A stretch of 64,000 nt of DNA from Boswellia sacra (GCA_013180625.2 SNVD02012291.1:1-64000), one strand, 5' to 3'; positions 1 through 9,973 are shown, numbered from the stretch's first letter. The notes: generated by a model from the sequence alone, not told the origin. Translations and numbers: made by a program.

Positions 1-1190
1 GTTCGACTTCTACCCACTTTTCATGGCCTTGACATGGAGAACCCATATTCGCAATTGAAACTCTTTGAAGAGGTATGTAGCTCCTACACTGACCCAAATT
101 GTAGCATAAACACCATGAGATTAAAGCTTTTTTCTTTTTCTTTAAAAGATAAAGCTAGAACATGGCTACAAAATTTGAGGTCGAATTCCATCAGTTCATG
201 GGATGAGATGAAACCACAATTTTTTAAAAATTTTTTTCCTACCCATAGAACAAATTCTCTTAAAAGACAAATTTCTGATTTCTCTCAAAAACAAGGAGAA
301 ACCCTTTACCAATGTTGGGATAGGTATAAGGAACTACTTAATACCTGTCCTCACCATGGTTTTGAAATTTAGAGAATAGTTGCACACTTCTATGAAGGGT
401 TAACACCTCAATATAGGCAACTAGTGGAATTAATATGTAATGGAGAATTTAAAGAAAAAGACCCTGAGGAAGCACTTGACTTCCTAGATTCCTTGGCAGA
501 AAAGGCACAAAATTGAGACACTGCTGGCACCTATGAGGTACCAAGCAAGGCCCAAACCTCGACATCCAATAGAGGTATTTACAACCTTAGGGAAGACCAT
601 GACCTTCAAGCCAAATTTGCATCCCTAGCTAGAAAAGTTGAGGCTTTAGAGATGAAAAAGAGTGGTCAATTGAAATCTATTCAAGAAAATGTCTGTAACA
701 TTTGTGATGACAATGACCATTCTACTGATGATTGTCCAACTTTGCCTGCCTTTAGGGAATGTCTCCATGAGCAAGCCAATGCTTTGAACACTTTCAAAAG
801 GCCAAATCACAATCCATATTCACAAACCTACAATCCTGGTTGGAGAAATCATTCAAATTTTAGCTGGAAAAATGACAATCATGCACAATCTTCACAAGTC
901 CCTTTTCAAGCACAACAAAATTTTCAAAATTCTCATGATCATGCATATGCTCCTCCTCCTAGGAATGACTTCAAGAAACATTGCATTCATTCATTACAAA
1001 GCAAGAGACTTTCAATCACCATCGACTACTCAAACGTTCATTATCAATTTTTCAGAACTCTTGGCAAAATTTGCATCTCCGTTAGCATCCAAGAGAAGGG
1101 AAAGTCACTTCCTCAACATTGCAAAACCCCAAAGATCAATCTACTCAAATACATGGAGTTCAAATAACCATTATTTTGACCAAGCTAAGT
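1..1190 (+). pseudogene. gag: A1 gag (capsid/nucleocapsid), broken
   Basis: Gag forms the particle that packages element RNA. The retrotransposon-gag core is read from 34 (SLKDKARTWL, then QGETLYQCWDRY). A CX2CX4HX4C zinc knuckle (CNICDDNDHSTDDC) is encoded near 690-735. The same architecture is intact in A2 (47793-49865). Here the frame is broken by TAG at 370-372 and TGA at 514-516. Both replace a Trp codon that A2 retains. Near 960-1040 the frame shifts into the one that carries the protease. The real start lies upstream of the window. Confidence 0.9.
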
Positions 1191-2365
1191 CAGTCATGAC
1201 CCTTCGCAATGGTAAGGTTTTTGAAAAACATATTCCTAACCCTTGTGAGAAAGAAGAAGAATCGATCTCTAAAGGGCAGGAAGAGGTTGCCAAACCAACA
1301 CCTAGCGAAGAGGAAACCAAATCCTCATCTGTGCCTCCATTTCCTCAAGCATTAGCCACACAAAAGAAGCCAACTCACAATTCTGAAATTTTTGAAATTT
1401 TCAAACAGGTAAAGGTCAACATTCCCTTGCTTGATGTGATCAAACAGGTACCTTCTTATTCAAAATTTTTGAAAGACTTGTGCACTGTGAAAAGAAAACT
1501 GAATGTGAAAAAGAAGGCCTTTCTAGCTGAGCAAGTAAGTGCTATTCTTCAAAATAATAATACAGTGAAATATAAGGATCCAGGTTGTCCTACAATTTCA
1601 TGTGTTATTAGAGAGCATAAAATTGAACAAGCATTACTTGATCTTGGTGCTATTGTGAATTTGCTTCCATATTCGGTTTTTCAGAAACTCAATTTAGGTG
1701 AGTTAAAACCGACTTTTGTGACTCTTTTGCTTGCTGATAGATCAATTAAAGTACCAATAGGAGTAGTAGAAGATGTGTTAGTTCAAGTTGATAAATTCAT
1801 TTACCCAGTGGATTTTATTATCTTGGACACACAACCAGTGGAAGTATGTAATTCAATTCCTATCATTTTAGGGCGTCTATTTCTAGCTACCTCTAATGCT
1901 TTGATTAATTGTAGGAATGGAGTCATGAAGCTATCTTTTGGGAACATGACATTGGAACTTAATGTTTTCAATATGTACAAACAACCACATGAAGAAGAAG
2001 ATGAAATTGAGGAGGCTAATATGATCGAATCTATTGTGGAAGGTCACATCCAAAAAGGGAGTTCTTCTGACCCTTTGGAAACTTGTCTAGTGAATTCATT
2101 AGAATCAAGCATGGAACTAGAGTCTGATCTTTCTGATAAATGTTCTTTATTGGATTGTGCACAGGTGATGGAAAAAGGCTCAAAATCAAGATTTGAAGAA
2201 TTGGGACAAATGAATGAAAGCAAGGAAGATGAAGCTCCCAAGTTAGAATTGAAGCCCTTACCTGAAGGACTGAAATATTCATATCTTGGGGAGAATCAGA
2301 CATATCCGGTGGTAATTTCTTCATCCCTCCTATGCGAGCAACAAGGTAAGTTGATAGAAGCTTAA
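1191..2365 (+). pseudogene. pro: A1 aspartic protease region of Gag-Pro
   Basis: Retropepsin-like protease that would mature the polyprotein. It lies in the open frame 872-2365 (497 codons). The active-site motif reads LLDLGAIVNLLPYSV with the catalytic Asp codon at 1640-1642. DLGA in place of DTGA is common in Athila-type proteases. A second beta-strand block with IILGRLFL follows near 1867. A long acidic linker follows (about 1985-2290). The frame is open over the protease but is out of frame with the gag core upstream, and is lost between 2365 and the RT frame. Confidence 0.85.
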
Positions 2366-3952
2366 AAGGCATAAAAATGCAATTGGGTGGACTTTAAAAG
2401 ATATAAAAGGCATTAACCCTTTAATTTGCACACATAGAATACATTTAGAGGAAAATGCCAAACATCTCAACAACCTCAAAGGAGATTAAATCCACACATG
2501 AAAGAGGTCATTAGGGCTGAAGTTCTTAAACTACTTGATGTGGAAATTATCTATCCTATTTCTGATAGTAAGTGGGTAAGCACTACACAAGTAGTACCCA
2601 AAAAATCTGGCATCACAGTGGTTAAAAATGAAAAGGGTGAATTATTACCAACTCGTGTCTCATCTAGTTGGAGGATGTGCATTGATTATAGAAAATTAAA
2701 TGCTGTCACTAGAAAAGACCATTTTCCCTTACCCTTCCTTGACCAAATTCTTGAAAGAGTAGCAGAAAACCCCTACTACTGCTTTCTTGATGGATACTCA
2801 GGCTATTATCAAATTTCCATTACACTCAAAGACCAAGAAAAGACCACATTCACGTGCCCCTTTGGCACTTTTGCATTTAGGAGAATGCCTTTCGGACTTT
2901 GTAATGCTCCAGCTACTTTTCAAAGATGCATGCTAAGCATTTTTTGTGATATGGTCGAGCATTGTTTAGAAGTTTTCATGGATGATTTAACTGTCTTTGG
3001 AAACTCTTTTGATAATTGTCTTGAAAACTTAGAAAAAGTTCTAAAAAGGTGTGTAGAAAAAGGTCTTATTTTGAATTGGGAAAAATGTCATTATATGGTC
3101 ACTTCGGGAATTGTCTTAGGTCATGTGGTGTCTTCTAAAGGAATTGAAGTGGATAAAGCAAAAGTGGAATTAATTTCCCATTTGCCTCCACCAAAAACAA
3201 TTAAAGAGGTTCGTTCATTCTTAGGGCATGCTGGATTTTATAGGAGGTTCATAAGAAATTTCAGTGCTATATCTAAACCTCTTTGTAACCTCTTAATAAA
3301 AGATCCTTCCTTTGAATGGACTCAAGAATGTCAAAATGCCTTTGATACACTAATTGGACTTTTAACAACTGCTCCAATTATGCAATCTCCTGATTGGTCC
3401 TTGCCTTTTGAATTGATGTGTGATGCAAGTGACTATGCTGTTGGTGCTGTCTTAGGACAAAGAAAAGAAGGTAAGCGTTATGTAATATACTATGCAAGTA
3501 GGACTTTAAATGATGCACAAATGAATTACACAACAACTGAGAAAGAACTACTTGCAGTAGTATTTGCATTGGACAAATTTCGATCTTATTTAATTGGCTC
3601 TGCAACAATTGTTTACACTGACCATGCAGCTGTGAGATATTTAATGACTAAACAGGATGCAAAACCTAGATTGATATGGTGGATCTTATTGCTCCAAGAA
3701 TTTAACATCACAATAAAGGATAAGAAAGGAGTTGAAAATGTCGTTGCTGATCATCTTTCAAGACTAACGACAGAGACATTAATTAAAACTTCACCTATCA
3801 ATGATTCTTTTCCTGATGATTCTTTATTTTCCGTTGCTACTGTACCTTGGTTTGCTAACATTGTAAATTTTCTTGCGACAGGGAAAATGCCACCTCATTG
3901 GAATGCTCAAGACAAAAGAAAATTTTTAACCGAGGTGAAAAATTTTTACTAG
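2366..3952 (+). pseudogene. pol: A1 reverse transcriptase and RNase H
   Basis: Copies element RNA into DNA and removes the RNA strand. The frame is open from 2498 to a TAG at 3950-3952 (484 codons). 2366-2497 still encodes the pre-RT segment, but in shifted frames. RT motifs in order: [38 protein letters not shown] and the catalytic FMDD (near 2980). RNase H follows with [19 protein letters not shown] and ADHLSR, so its four acidic residues are present. This is the best preserved part of A1. The terminating TAG sits where relatives have Trp, so it is a nonsense mutation between RNase H and integrase. Confidence 0.92.
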
Positions 3953-5130
3953 GATGACCCATATCTGTTCAAATATTGTCCAGACCAAATAATGAGAAGA
4001 TGCATACCCGACAATGAGGTAAGTAGTGTCATTAACTTTTGTCATTCTGAAGAATGTGGAGGACATTTTTCATCTAGAAAAACAGCTGCTAAAATCTTAC
4101 AATGTGGATTTTATTGGCCCACCTTATTTAAAGATGCACATGCATTTTGCAAAACGTGTGAAAATTGTCAAAATTGGGATCTATTTCAAAAAGAAACATG
4201 ATGCCGTTGAATCCCATTCTTGTCGTTGAAATCTTTGACTGTTGGGGTATTGATTTTATGGGACCTTTTCCACCGTCATTTGGTTTTGTGTACATCCTTG
4301 TTGCAGTGGACTATGTTTCAAAATGGGTCGAGGCAATTCCATGTCGAAACAATGATCACAAAACAGTTGTCAAATTTTTGAAGGAGAATATCTTGAGTAT
4401 ATTTGGAATTCCTCGAGCCATTATTAGTGATGGGGGTACACATTTTTGTAACAAACCATTTGAAACTTTAATGAAGAAATATGGAATAACCCATAAAATT
4501 TCTACACCTTATCACCCACAAACAAGTGGACAAGTTGAATTAGCTAATAGGGAGATAAAACAGATCTTAGAAAAAACGGTTAACCCAAATCGTAAAGATT
4601 GGTCTTTAAGACTTAATTATGCACTCTGGGCTTACCGAACTGCTTTCAAAACATCATTGGGAATGTCTCCTTATAGATTAGTTTATGGAAAACCTTGTCA
4701 CTTTCCTGTGGAAATTGAGCACAAAGCTTATTGGGACATTAAAACATTCAACAAAAATTTGAATGATGCTTGTAAGTTACGTAAATTCCAACTGAGTGAA
4801 CTCGAAGAAATCAGGAATGAGGCTTATGAAAATTCTAAAATCTACAAAGAAAAAAATGAAGGTTTTTCATGACAAATTCATTGTTAGAAAATCTTTTGAA
4901 CCTTTACAAAAAGTTCTTTTGTATGATTCAAGATTGCACTTGTTTCCTGGTAAACTTCGGTCTCGTTGGACTGGACCTTTCATTGTTAAAAATGTTTTCC
5001 CTCATGAGCAGTTGAAATTGAGAACCCAAAGAATGGTAATGTGTTTAAAGTTAATGGACAACGGTTAAAACCATTGTTTGAAAATTTTGACCAAAACGAA
5101 GAGTCCATTGCTTTAATCGATCCTTATTAA
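3953..5130 (+). pseudogene. int: A1 integrase, frameshifted
   Basis: Integrase inserts the cDNA. The N-terminal HHCC zinc domain (GGHFSSRKTAAKILQ, then CKTCENCQ) is read from 3992 in the RT frame. The catalytic core is in another frame (4165-4872): [18 protein letters not shown] and [11 protein letters not shown] supply Asp, Asp and Glu. A further frame (4796-5068) and then a third encode the C-terminal domain (WTGPFIVKNVF), ending at TAA 5128-5130. At least three frame changes make it non-functional, though all catalytic residues remain. Confidence 0.9.
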
Positions 5131-5459
5131 GGATTGATTTTTCCCGGTCAAGTGGCGGATACGGTACTCCGTGGCTTTTAAAGTCGGTTTTTCAGTTCCC
5201 TAAAACTGTTGCTCACCTTGCATCCATTTTCTTTTCTTCTCTCTCATGTTTAGGCTTCCCCAGGTGTGGGAATACCATTACCGGGAAAAAAAATCACACA
5301 CAGAACATATGCAGGCACGCCCGAAGTATAAATGTCGCACTGCTCAGGGGAGTGAATACGCAACATATAATCACGTACAGATGATATATCAATCGTGAAC
5401 ACGGGATAATCACCCAAATTAACAAGCATCCGGCAGTCAAGCAAAGACTAAGGTTGTTG
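5131..5459 (+). other. A1 spacer between integrase and the Cys-rich ORF
   Basis: Non-coding in all frames beyond short runs. The block at 5146-5225 (GTCAAGTGGCGGATACGGTA and onward) is nearly identical to the reverse complement of 47855-47930 in A2, so it is an element-family sequence. The rest (about 5230-5440) has no counterpart in A2 and may have arrived with the Cys-rich ORF. Confidence 0.6.
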
Positions 5460-5906
5460 ATGCGTAAGGGTATTCCTGCTGATTTAAGATGGTTAATTGA
5501 AGCCAAGGTTCGTTTCTCTTGTGAGTTTTCAGATAATCTTGTTTCCCATATGCCAGGTTTGGGAAAAAGCTCTTATGCCAAAAAGCGAAGAGCGAAAAGG
5601 TTACAAGTTTGTCCCAGATGTGCAAGATGGACTTGTAACCAGCGTTGCCGCTTCTTGGGATATTTGTCTAACAATCGAGAGGATAAACTACAGTTCATCA
5701 AGAATGGACTGAGTAAGGAGTCTTTGGATGATATCCGAACGACTCTTGAGACGCATTCTTGTGGACTTGTGCAGCGTGAAATTTTTATTTTGTGGACACA
5801 ATTCCGAGATGAGCAGGAACGCTATAGTCTTGGGAATCTGACTCAAAACGACCCTGTTTGCCAGTTTATAAGAAAACTGGATGGGAAGCATATCCCCAAC
5901 TCATAG
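5460..5906 (+). CDS. Cys-rich basic ORF resembling betaflexivirus nucleic-acid-binding protein
   Basis: A 149-codon ORF from ATG 5460 to TAG, uninterrupted although nearly every other A1 ORF is broken. Seen: a basic patch (GKSSYAKKRRAKR, about residues 38-50) followed directly by a Cys cluster CPRCARWTCNQRC (CX2CX4CX3C), then REDKLQFIKNG and a Trp-containing stretch. This order (Gly-basic-Ser-aromatic-Ala with an Arg/Lys run, Cys finger, then a basic segment with Phe-hydrophobic-Lys/Asp-Glu/Asn-Gly) matches what I know of the small nucleic-acid-binding proteins of carlaviruses and vitiviruses, some of which suppress RNA silencing. No membrane segment is seen, so it is not the env-like ORF sometimes found here in Athila elements. 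Only its C-terminal 25 or so codons recur in A2 (47728-47810). Function is inferred from pattern alone; a host zinc-finger origin is possible. Confidence 0.55.
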   Translation: MRKGIPADLRWLIEAKVRFSCEFSDNLVSHMPGLGKSSYAKKRRAKRLQVCPRCARWTCNQRCRFLGYLSNNREDKLQFIKNGLSKESLDDIRTTLETHSCGLVQREIFILWTQFRDEQERYSLGNLTQNDPVCQFIRKLDGKHIPNS

Positions 5907-6116
5907 AAGGTGTTTTAGCCATTTCTGGACGTAAAACCAGAGGAAGATGTGAGCCACAGTCACAACTACCTGTACATATGCATAAGTGCCATCATTTTTG
6001 AATTTTAATGCCTCATAGCTGTCATTTTTGAATTTGCATCTTTTGTTTGACTTATGTGTCTTATTTCATCATCTTTTGAATTTTTATGCATTATTGTCAA
6101 ATTTTTCAACAAACAA
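5907..6116 (+). other. A1 junction region between the Cys-rich ORF and LOG cargo
   Basis: 5907-5985 matches A2 in reverse complement (47640-47727). From about 5985 the A2 match stops, so this is the left edge of DNA present in A1 but absent from A2. 5990-6110 is T-rich with an internal near-repeat (ATTTTTGAATTT). No ORF is seen. Confidence 0.6.
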
Positions 6117-6163
6117 CCGAGCTACCTAGATAGATATCATCATTAGCATACCTTTTTGCACTC

Positions 6164-6171
6164 CATAAATA
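6164..6171 (+). promoter_or_regulatory. TATA-like box upstream of the first LOG copy
   Basis: CATAAATA sits 50 bp before the LOG ATG (6221), followed by a short CT-rich leader. The same spacing recurs in the second copy (8808-8815). It suggests that the capture brought promoter-proximal DNA as well as coding sequence. Activity is unknown. Confidence 0.3.
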
Positions 6172-6220
6172 CCACATCTCTTGTTCTCTTCTTCACATAT
6201 AGTTAGAGAGTTGCATAGAC

Positions 6221-6869
6221 ATGGAGGGAACTTCAAAACGTCGAATCCAAAGGATATGTGTATTCTGTGGATCCCGACCGGGTAAAAGTGAGGAGTTTAT
6301 AGAAGTAGCAAATTACCTTGGTAGACTATTGGCTGAAAGAAAGATTCATGTGGTTTATGGGGGAGGTAGCCTTGGGTTAATGGGTTGCGTATCAACAGCT
6401 GCACATGTAGGAGGTAGTCAAGTGTTAGGAGTTATTCTTAAAGCTTGGCTGTTAGAAGGCATTGTTTGGAAAACGGTTGGAAGAATTTACAGTCTCCTCC
6501 TATGCCATGAAGCATGGCACATATGTCCAACACTCAATTCATATCTTTTATTGCGTACCAGTGGCTTTGGCACTCTTGAAGAAATTTTTCAATTGCCTCT
6601 CGGGCCCAACTGAATCTCCATCCAAACCCATAGCTTTTGGTGATGTTAAAAATTTCTTTGTCCTTTGATAAGTTTTGTTGATGCAGCTGTGGAACAAAAA
6701 TTTTATCCCTCATTCAGCGAGAAAGATCCTTGTTTCCTGCCACTTCTGCTGGTGGAGTTACTTGACAAATTACAGGAAGTTGAGATGAACCTACCCAGCT
6801 AGGTCTCAAATTAATTGGGCAGGAGGGCAAAACAAAAAGTGCAAATTGGATCTGAATCTCCGTTTATAA
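6221..6869 (+). pseudogene. LOG: LOG-type cytokinin riboside 5'-monophosphate phosphoribohydrolase, copy 1, broken
   Basis: LOG enzymes release active cytokinin bases from their riboside monophosphates in the cytosol and nucleus. The N-terminal third is intact: RICVFCGSRPGKSEEF, then VYGGGSLGLMG, the LOG nucleotide-binding signature. From about 6430 several indels scramble the frame and the open frame ends at 6613. The GFGTLEEIF piece of the catalytic motif survives. The C-terminal end is recognisable to TAA 6867-6869 by comparison with copy 2. There are no introns, although plant LOG genes normally have several, which indicates an mRNA-derived copy. It lies between the Cys-rich ORF and the 3' LTR of A1, in the same orientation. 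A2 lacks it. Confidence 0.92.
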
Positions 6870-7597
6870 TTTTTTCTCTTGTCCTTTATTTTATTTTAGC
6901 ATGTTATTTTATGAGTCTTTCAGGTCATCTCTCTTGAATAACAGAAGCTTCAGGTAATGCCTCCTATACTTTATCTCTCTACATTTAAACATTGAGGACA
7001 ATGTTTCATTTGGTTGGGGGGAAGGATAGTAGACATAAGTGTGTCTTGAAATTTTATTTTTTCTTGCAAAAAAAAAAAAAGCGAGTTATTAATTAGATTC
7101 AGAGTGCGGTGTAAGGAGTTCAAATCCTCTTGAGACGCATTCTGGGTCAGGAATGGCAGAGTAGGGAGGGCCAGTTTGAACTCTTGCAACCCATTCTAAC
7201 CAATTTGTCGTTTACTTTGATCTTGTGCACTCATTTAGCTAACTTGATATTATTTAGTCTTGATTTTTGAATTTTATAACAAGGAGGTCTTATTCATTTC
7301 ACTTTGAATTATTCAAATCTATGAACTCTCACACCTTATCATTCAATAAAAAAAAAATTTGTGTGCTTATTACTCGTTAAGCAAGTATTCATGAACCTTT
7401 CTTCACACACACACATACCTTGATGCATGATTGTGTGTGGCGAAATGAAATGTTGCAATATTTGAGTTCTTTTATTTTGTTTAGGATAACAACAAAAGGA
7501 AGGGGAAAATAAAAAAAAAAGTCAAAGCAAAAAAAAAGGTAAAAAAAAGAGAGAGCAATTGTGGACAAGTTTGGTCTCATAGCCTCCTTAATTCTAG

Positions 7598-7853
7598 CAA
7601 TTAAGTCCGAGGGGTGCCTCAACACCTAATACCCTAAGACCAACTGGTTTGGGAGCTATTGGCCCAAAGCTCGCTACATGGATTAAGGAGAAAGCTTAAT
7701 GGGATTGAACATTGCACTATCCACACGTTTCTAAGCAAAAATAAAGCATTGGCAACCTGAGTCATTAAGCTCGTGGGGGTGTCTTAACACCTAATGCCCT
7801 AAGGCCAACTGGTCTGGGAGTCATTAGCCTAAGGCTCGCTATATGGGTTAAAG
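7598..7853 (+). repeat. Two imperfect copies of a 90-bp block in the A1 3' region
   Basis: Copies at about 7598-7690 and 7762-7853 share AACACCTAATACCCTAAG-type sequence and GCTCGCTACATGGATTAA. The same pair is found reversed in A2 (about 46655-46755 and 46800-46920). The duplication therefore predates the A1/A2 split and is a structural feature of the family. Confidence 0.7.
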
Positions 7854-7865
7854 ATGCATTCCTAC

Positions 7866-7879
7866 AAAAAAAAAGAGAA

Positions 7880-7910
<31 letters not shown>

Positions 7911-7912
7911 TA
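7866..7912. repeat. A-rich run and (TA)n microsatellite
   Basis: A-rich stretch followed by about 12 TA units. A shorter AT run lies at the equivalent place in A2 (46604-46621). Confidence 0.9.
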
Positions 7913-8202
7913 ATGAATAAATGCCCCTTACCTAAGGTTGTTAGCCTTAACAAATATTAGAACCGATATGGCTTCTTTCTAATAGGCCCCATAATCATGT
8001 GTCGACTGAGCACAAAAAGAAGGTTTATTGATATCTTGACTGAAGGGTACGTGAGTCATAAAAAAAAAAAAATCAAAATCAGTTGAGAGCTTGTTTATTT
8101 GGATAAAATCAAGGAGAGTGCAATAAGACCACCTTGATGTAAAATTCTATAAATCACTTCGAAATAATAACGCCTTTAATTGCTAGGAGACTGCAATAAG
8201 CT

Positions 8203-8214
8203 AGTTGGGGGTTG
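8203..8214 (+). promoter_or_regulatory. A1 polypurine tract
   Basis: AGTTGGGGGTTG lies directly before the LTR start TGATAGAACAC. In A2 the equivalent reads AGTTGGGGGGTG. This is the expected second-strand priming site and fixes the 3' LTR boundary. Confidence 0.85.
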
Positions 8215-8760
8215 TGATAGAACACTTAAATATGCATTTTTAATAAGAGTTTAATTCATCATATTGCATTAATAGTGTCATTAAATTTCTCAACTTAAGC
8301 ATATTTGTAGCATTTGCATCTTTGGAATTAATTTCTCTTATTTTGGTTTTGTTGTAGGTTAGGTAAAATGGGCATAACTTCTATTTATAGATCAGAATGG
8401 TGCAAATCTTAATTGTTTTTTGAAAGCTGATGCCAATTGTCTACAGATTGCTTTCACAAGCCATAATCAATTCGGGCTCTTAGTGGACCCAAATGGGCTG
8501 AAGTGAACCCATCTACAGTCTCGGGCCCAGTCTGACCAGGCATCAGTATTTGGACCGTATCTCTCAAAATACGTATCCAAATTGTGCAAATCAATATGTT
8601 ATAGAAAGCTGAGAGAAATATCTACAACTTTCAAGAAGACATGTGATTAAAATTCACAACATTTCGATGTCAAAATTGATGGTCAAAGTCGGTGCCTAAT
8701 GATCCCAATTGTCAAAGATATTTACAACTAATATTTGACAATTATGCCCTTGTAATTTGA

Positions 8761-9973
8761 CCGAGCTACCTAGATAGATATCATCATTAGCATACCTTTT
8801 TGCACTCCATAAATACCACATCTCTTGTTCTTTTCTTCACACATAGTTAGAGAGTTGCATGACATGGAGGGAACTTCAAAATGTCGAATCCAAAGGATAT
8901 GTGTATTCTGTGGATCCCGACCAGGTAAAAGTGAGGAGTTTATAGAAGTAGCAAATTACCTTGGTAGACTACTGGCTGAAAGAAAGATTCATGTGGTTTA
9001 TGGGGAGGTAGCCTCGGGTTAATGGGTTGCGTATCAACAGCTGCACATGTAGGAGGTAGTCAAGTGTTAGGAGTTTTTCCTAAAGCTTTGGTTGTAGAAA
9101 GCATTGTTGGAAAAACGGTTGGGAAGGAGTTACAGGTCTCCTCTATGCATGAACGCATGGCACATATGCTCATCAATTCAGATGCCTTTATTGCTTTACC
9201 AGGTTGCTTTGGCACTCTTGAAGAAATTTTTCAAATTGCCTCTTGGGCCCAACTGAATCTCCATCAAAAACCCATAGGTTTGTTGAATGTTAAAAATTTC
9301 TTTGATCCTTTGATAAGTTTTGTTGATGCAGCTGTGGAACAAAATTTTATCCCTCATTCAGCGATAAAGATCCTTGTTTCTGCCACTTCTGCTGGTGAGT
9401 TACTTGACAAATTACAGGAAGTTGAGTATGAACCTGACCCAGCTAGTACTCAAATTAATTGGGCAGGAGGGCAAAACAAAAAGTGCAAATTGGATCTGAA
9501 TCTCCGTTTATAATTTCTTTCTCTTGTCCTTTATTTTATTTTATTTTAGCATGTTATTTTATGAGTCTTTCAGGTCATCTCTCTTAAATAACAGAAGCTT
9601 CAGGTAATGTCTCCTATACTTTATCTCTATACATTTAAACATTGAGGACAATGTTTCATTTGGTTGGGGGGGAAGGATAGTAGACATAAGTGTGTCTTGA
9701 ATTTTCTTCCAAAAAAAAAAGCGAGTTAGTAATTAGATTCAGAGTGCGGTGTAAGGAGTTCAAATCCTCTTGAGATGCATTCTGGGCCAGGAATGGCAGA
9801 GTAGGGAGGACCAGTTTGAACTCTTGAAACCCATTCTAACCAATTTGTCATTTTATTTTGATTTTGTGAACTTATTTTAGCTAACCTGATATTATTTAGT
9901 CTTGATTTTTTAATTTTATAACAAGGAGGACTTATTCATTTCACTTTGAATTATTCAAATCTATGAACTCTCA
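8761..9973 (+). repeat. Copy of A1 internal segment 6117-7331 (LOG plus 3' UTR) inside the LTR
   Basis: It begins CCGAGCTACCTAGATAG exactly as at 6117 and ends at CTCTCA as at 7331. It covers the LOG promoter-like region, the LOG coding region and about 460 bp of element 3' UTR. Because it carries element UTR, it was copied from within A1 rather than captured afresh from the host gene. Confidence 0.9.
8864..9513 (+). pseudogene. LOG: LOG-type cytokinin phosphoribohydrolase, copy 2, one frameshift
   Basis: About 216 codons, the normal LOG length, intronless, from ATG 8864 to TAA 9511-9513. Reading frame 8864-9022 gives RICVFCGSRPGKSEEF. One G lost from a G run near 9002-9006 (four Gs here, five in copy 1) breaks the VYGGGSLGLMG motif. 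Frame 9022-9513 continues with MHERMAHM, DAFIALPGCFGTLEEIF, SWAQLNLHQKPIGLLN and SFVDAAVEQNFI. The family's PGGxGTxxE catalytic motif reads PGCFGTLEE, a Gly-to-Cys change. The Arg of MHER and the Glu of TLEE are kept. The C-terminus ends LDLNLRL, which fits the LxLxL form of EAR repressor motifs, possibly by chance. Apart from the frameshift it is near intact, unlike copy 1. Confidence 0.92.

Larger units (their letters stand above)
6870..8202 (+). other. A1 3' untranslated region
   Basis: No ORF supported. It matches A2 46322-47640 in reverse complement along most of its length, so it is native element sequence. It holds poly-A runs (7068-7080, 7347-7356, 7509-7547), a duplicated 90-bp block (7598-7853) and an AT microsatellite (7886-7912). 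6870-7331 is duplicated again inside the LTR at 9514-9973. Confidence 0.75.

Noticed and set aside
2031..2372. Minus-strand 113-codon ORF within A1 protease region
   Set aside because: Shadow of the acidic linker coding sequence on +.
5250..5625. Three overlapping minus-strand ORFs around the Cys-rich ORF
   Set aside because: No recognisable domain and opposed to element direction; the plus-strand ORF with basic patch and Cys cluster is better supported.
7080..7145. tRNA T-arm-like sequence (GAGTTCAAATCCTC) in the A1 3' region, also at 9722-9780 and reversed at 47370-47415
   Set aside because: No acceptor, D or anticodon arm can be drawn around it; conserved because it is element 3' UTR sequence.
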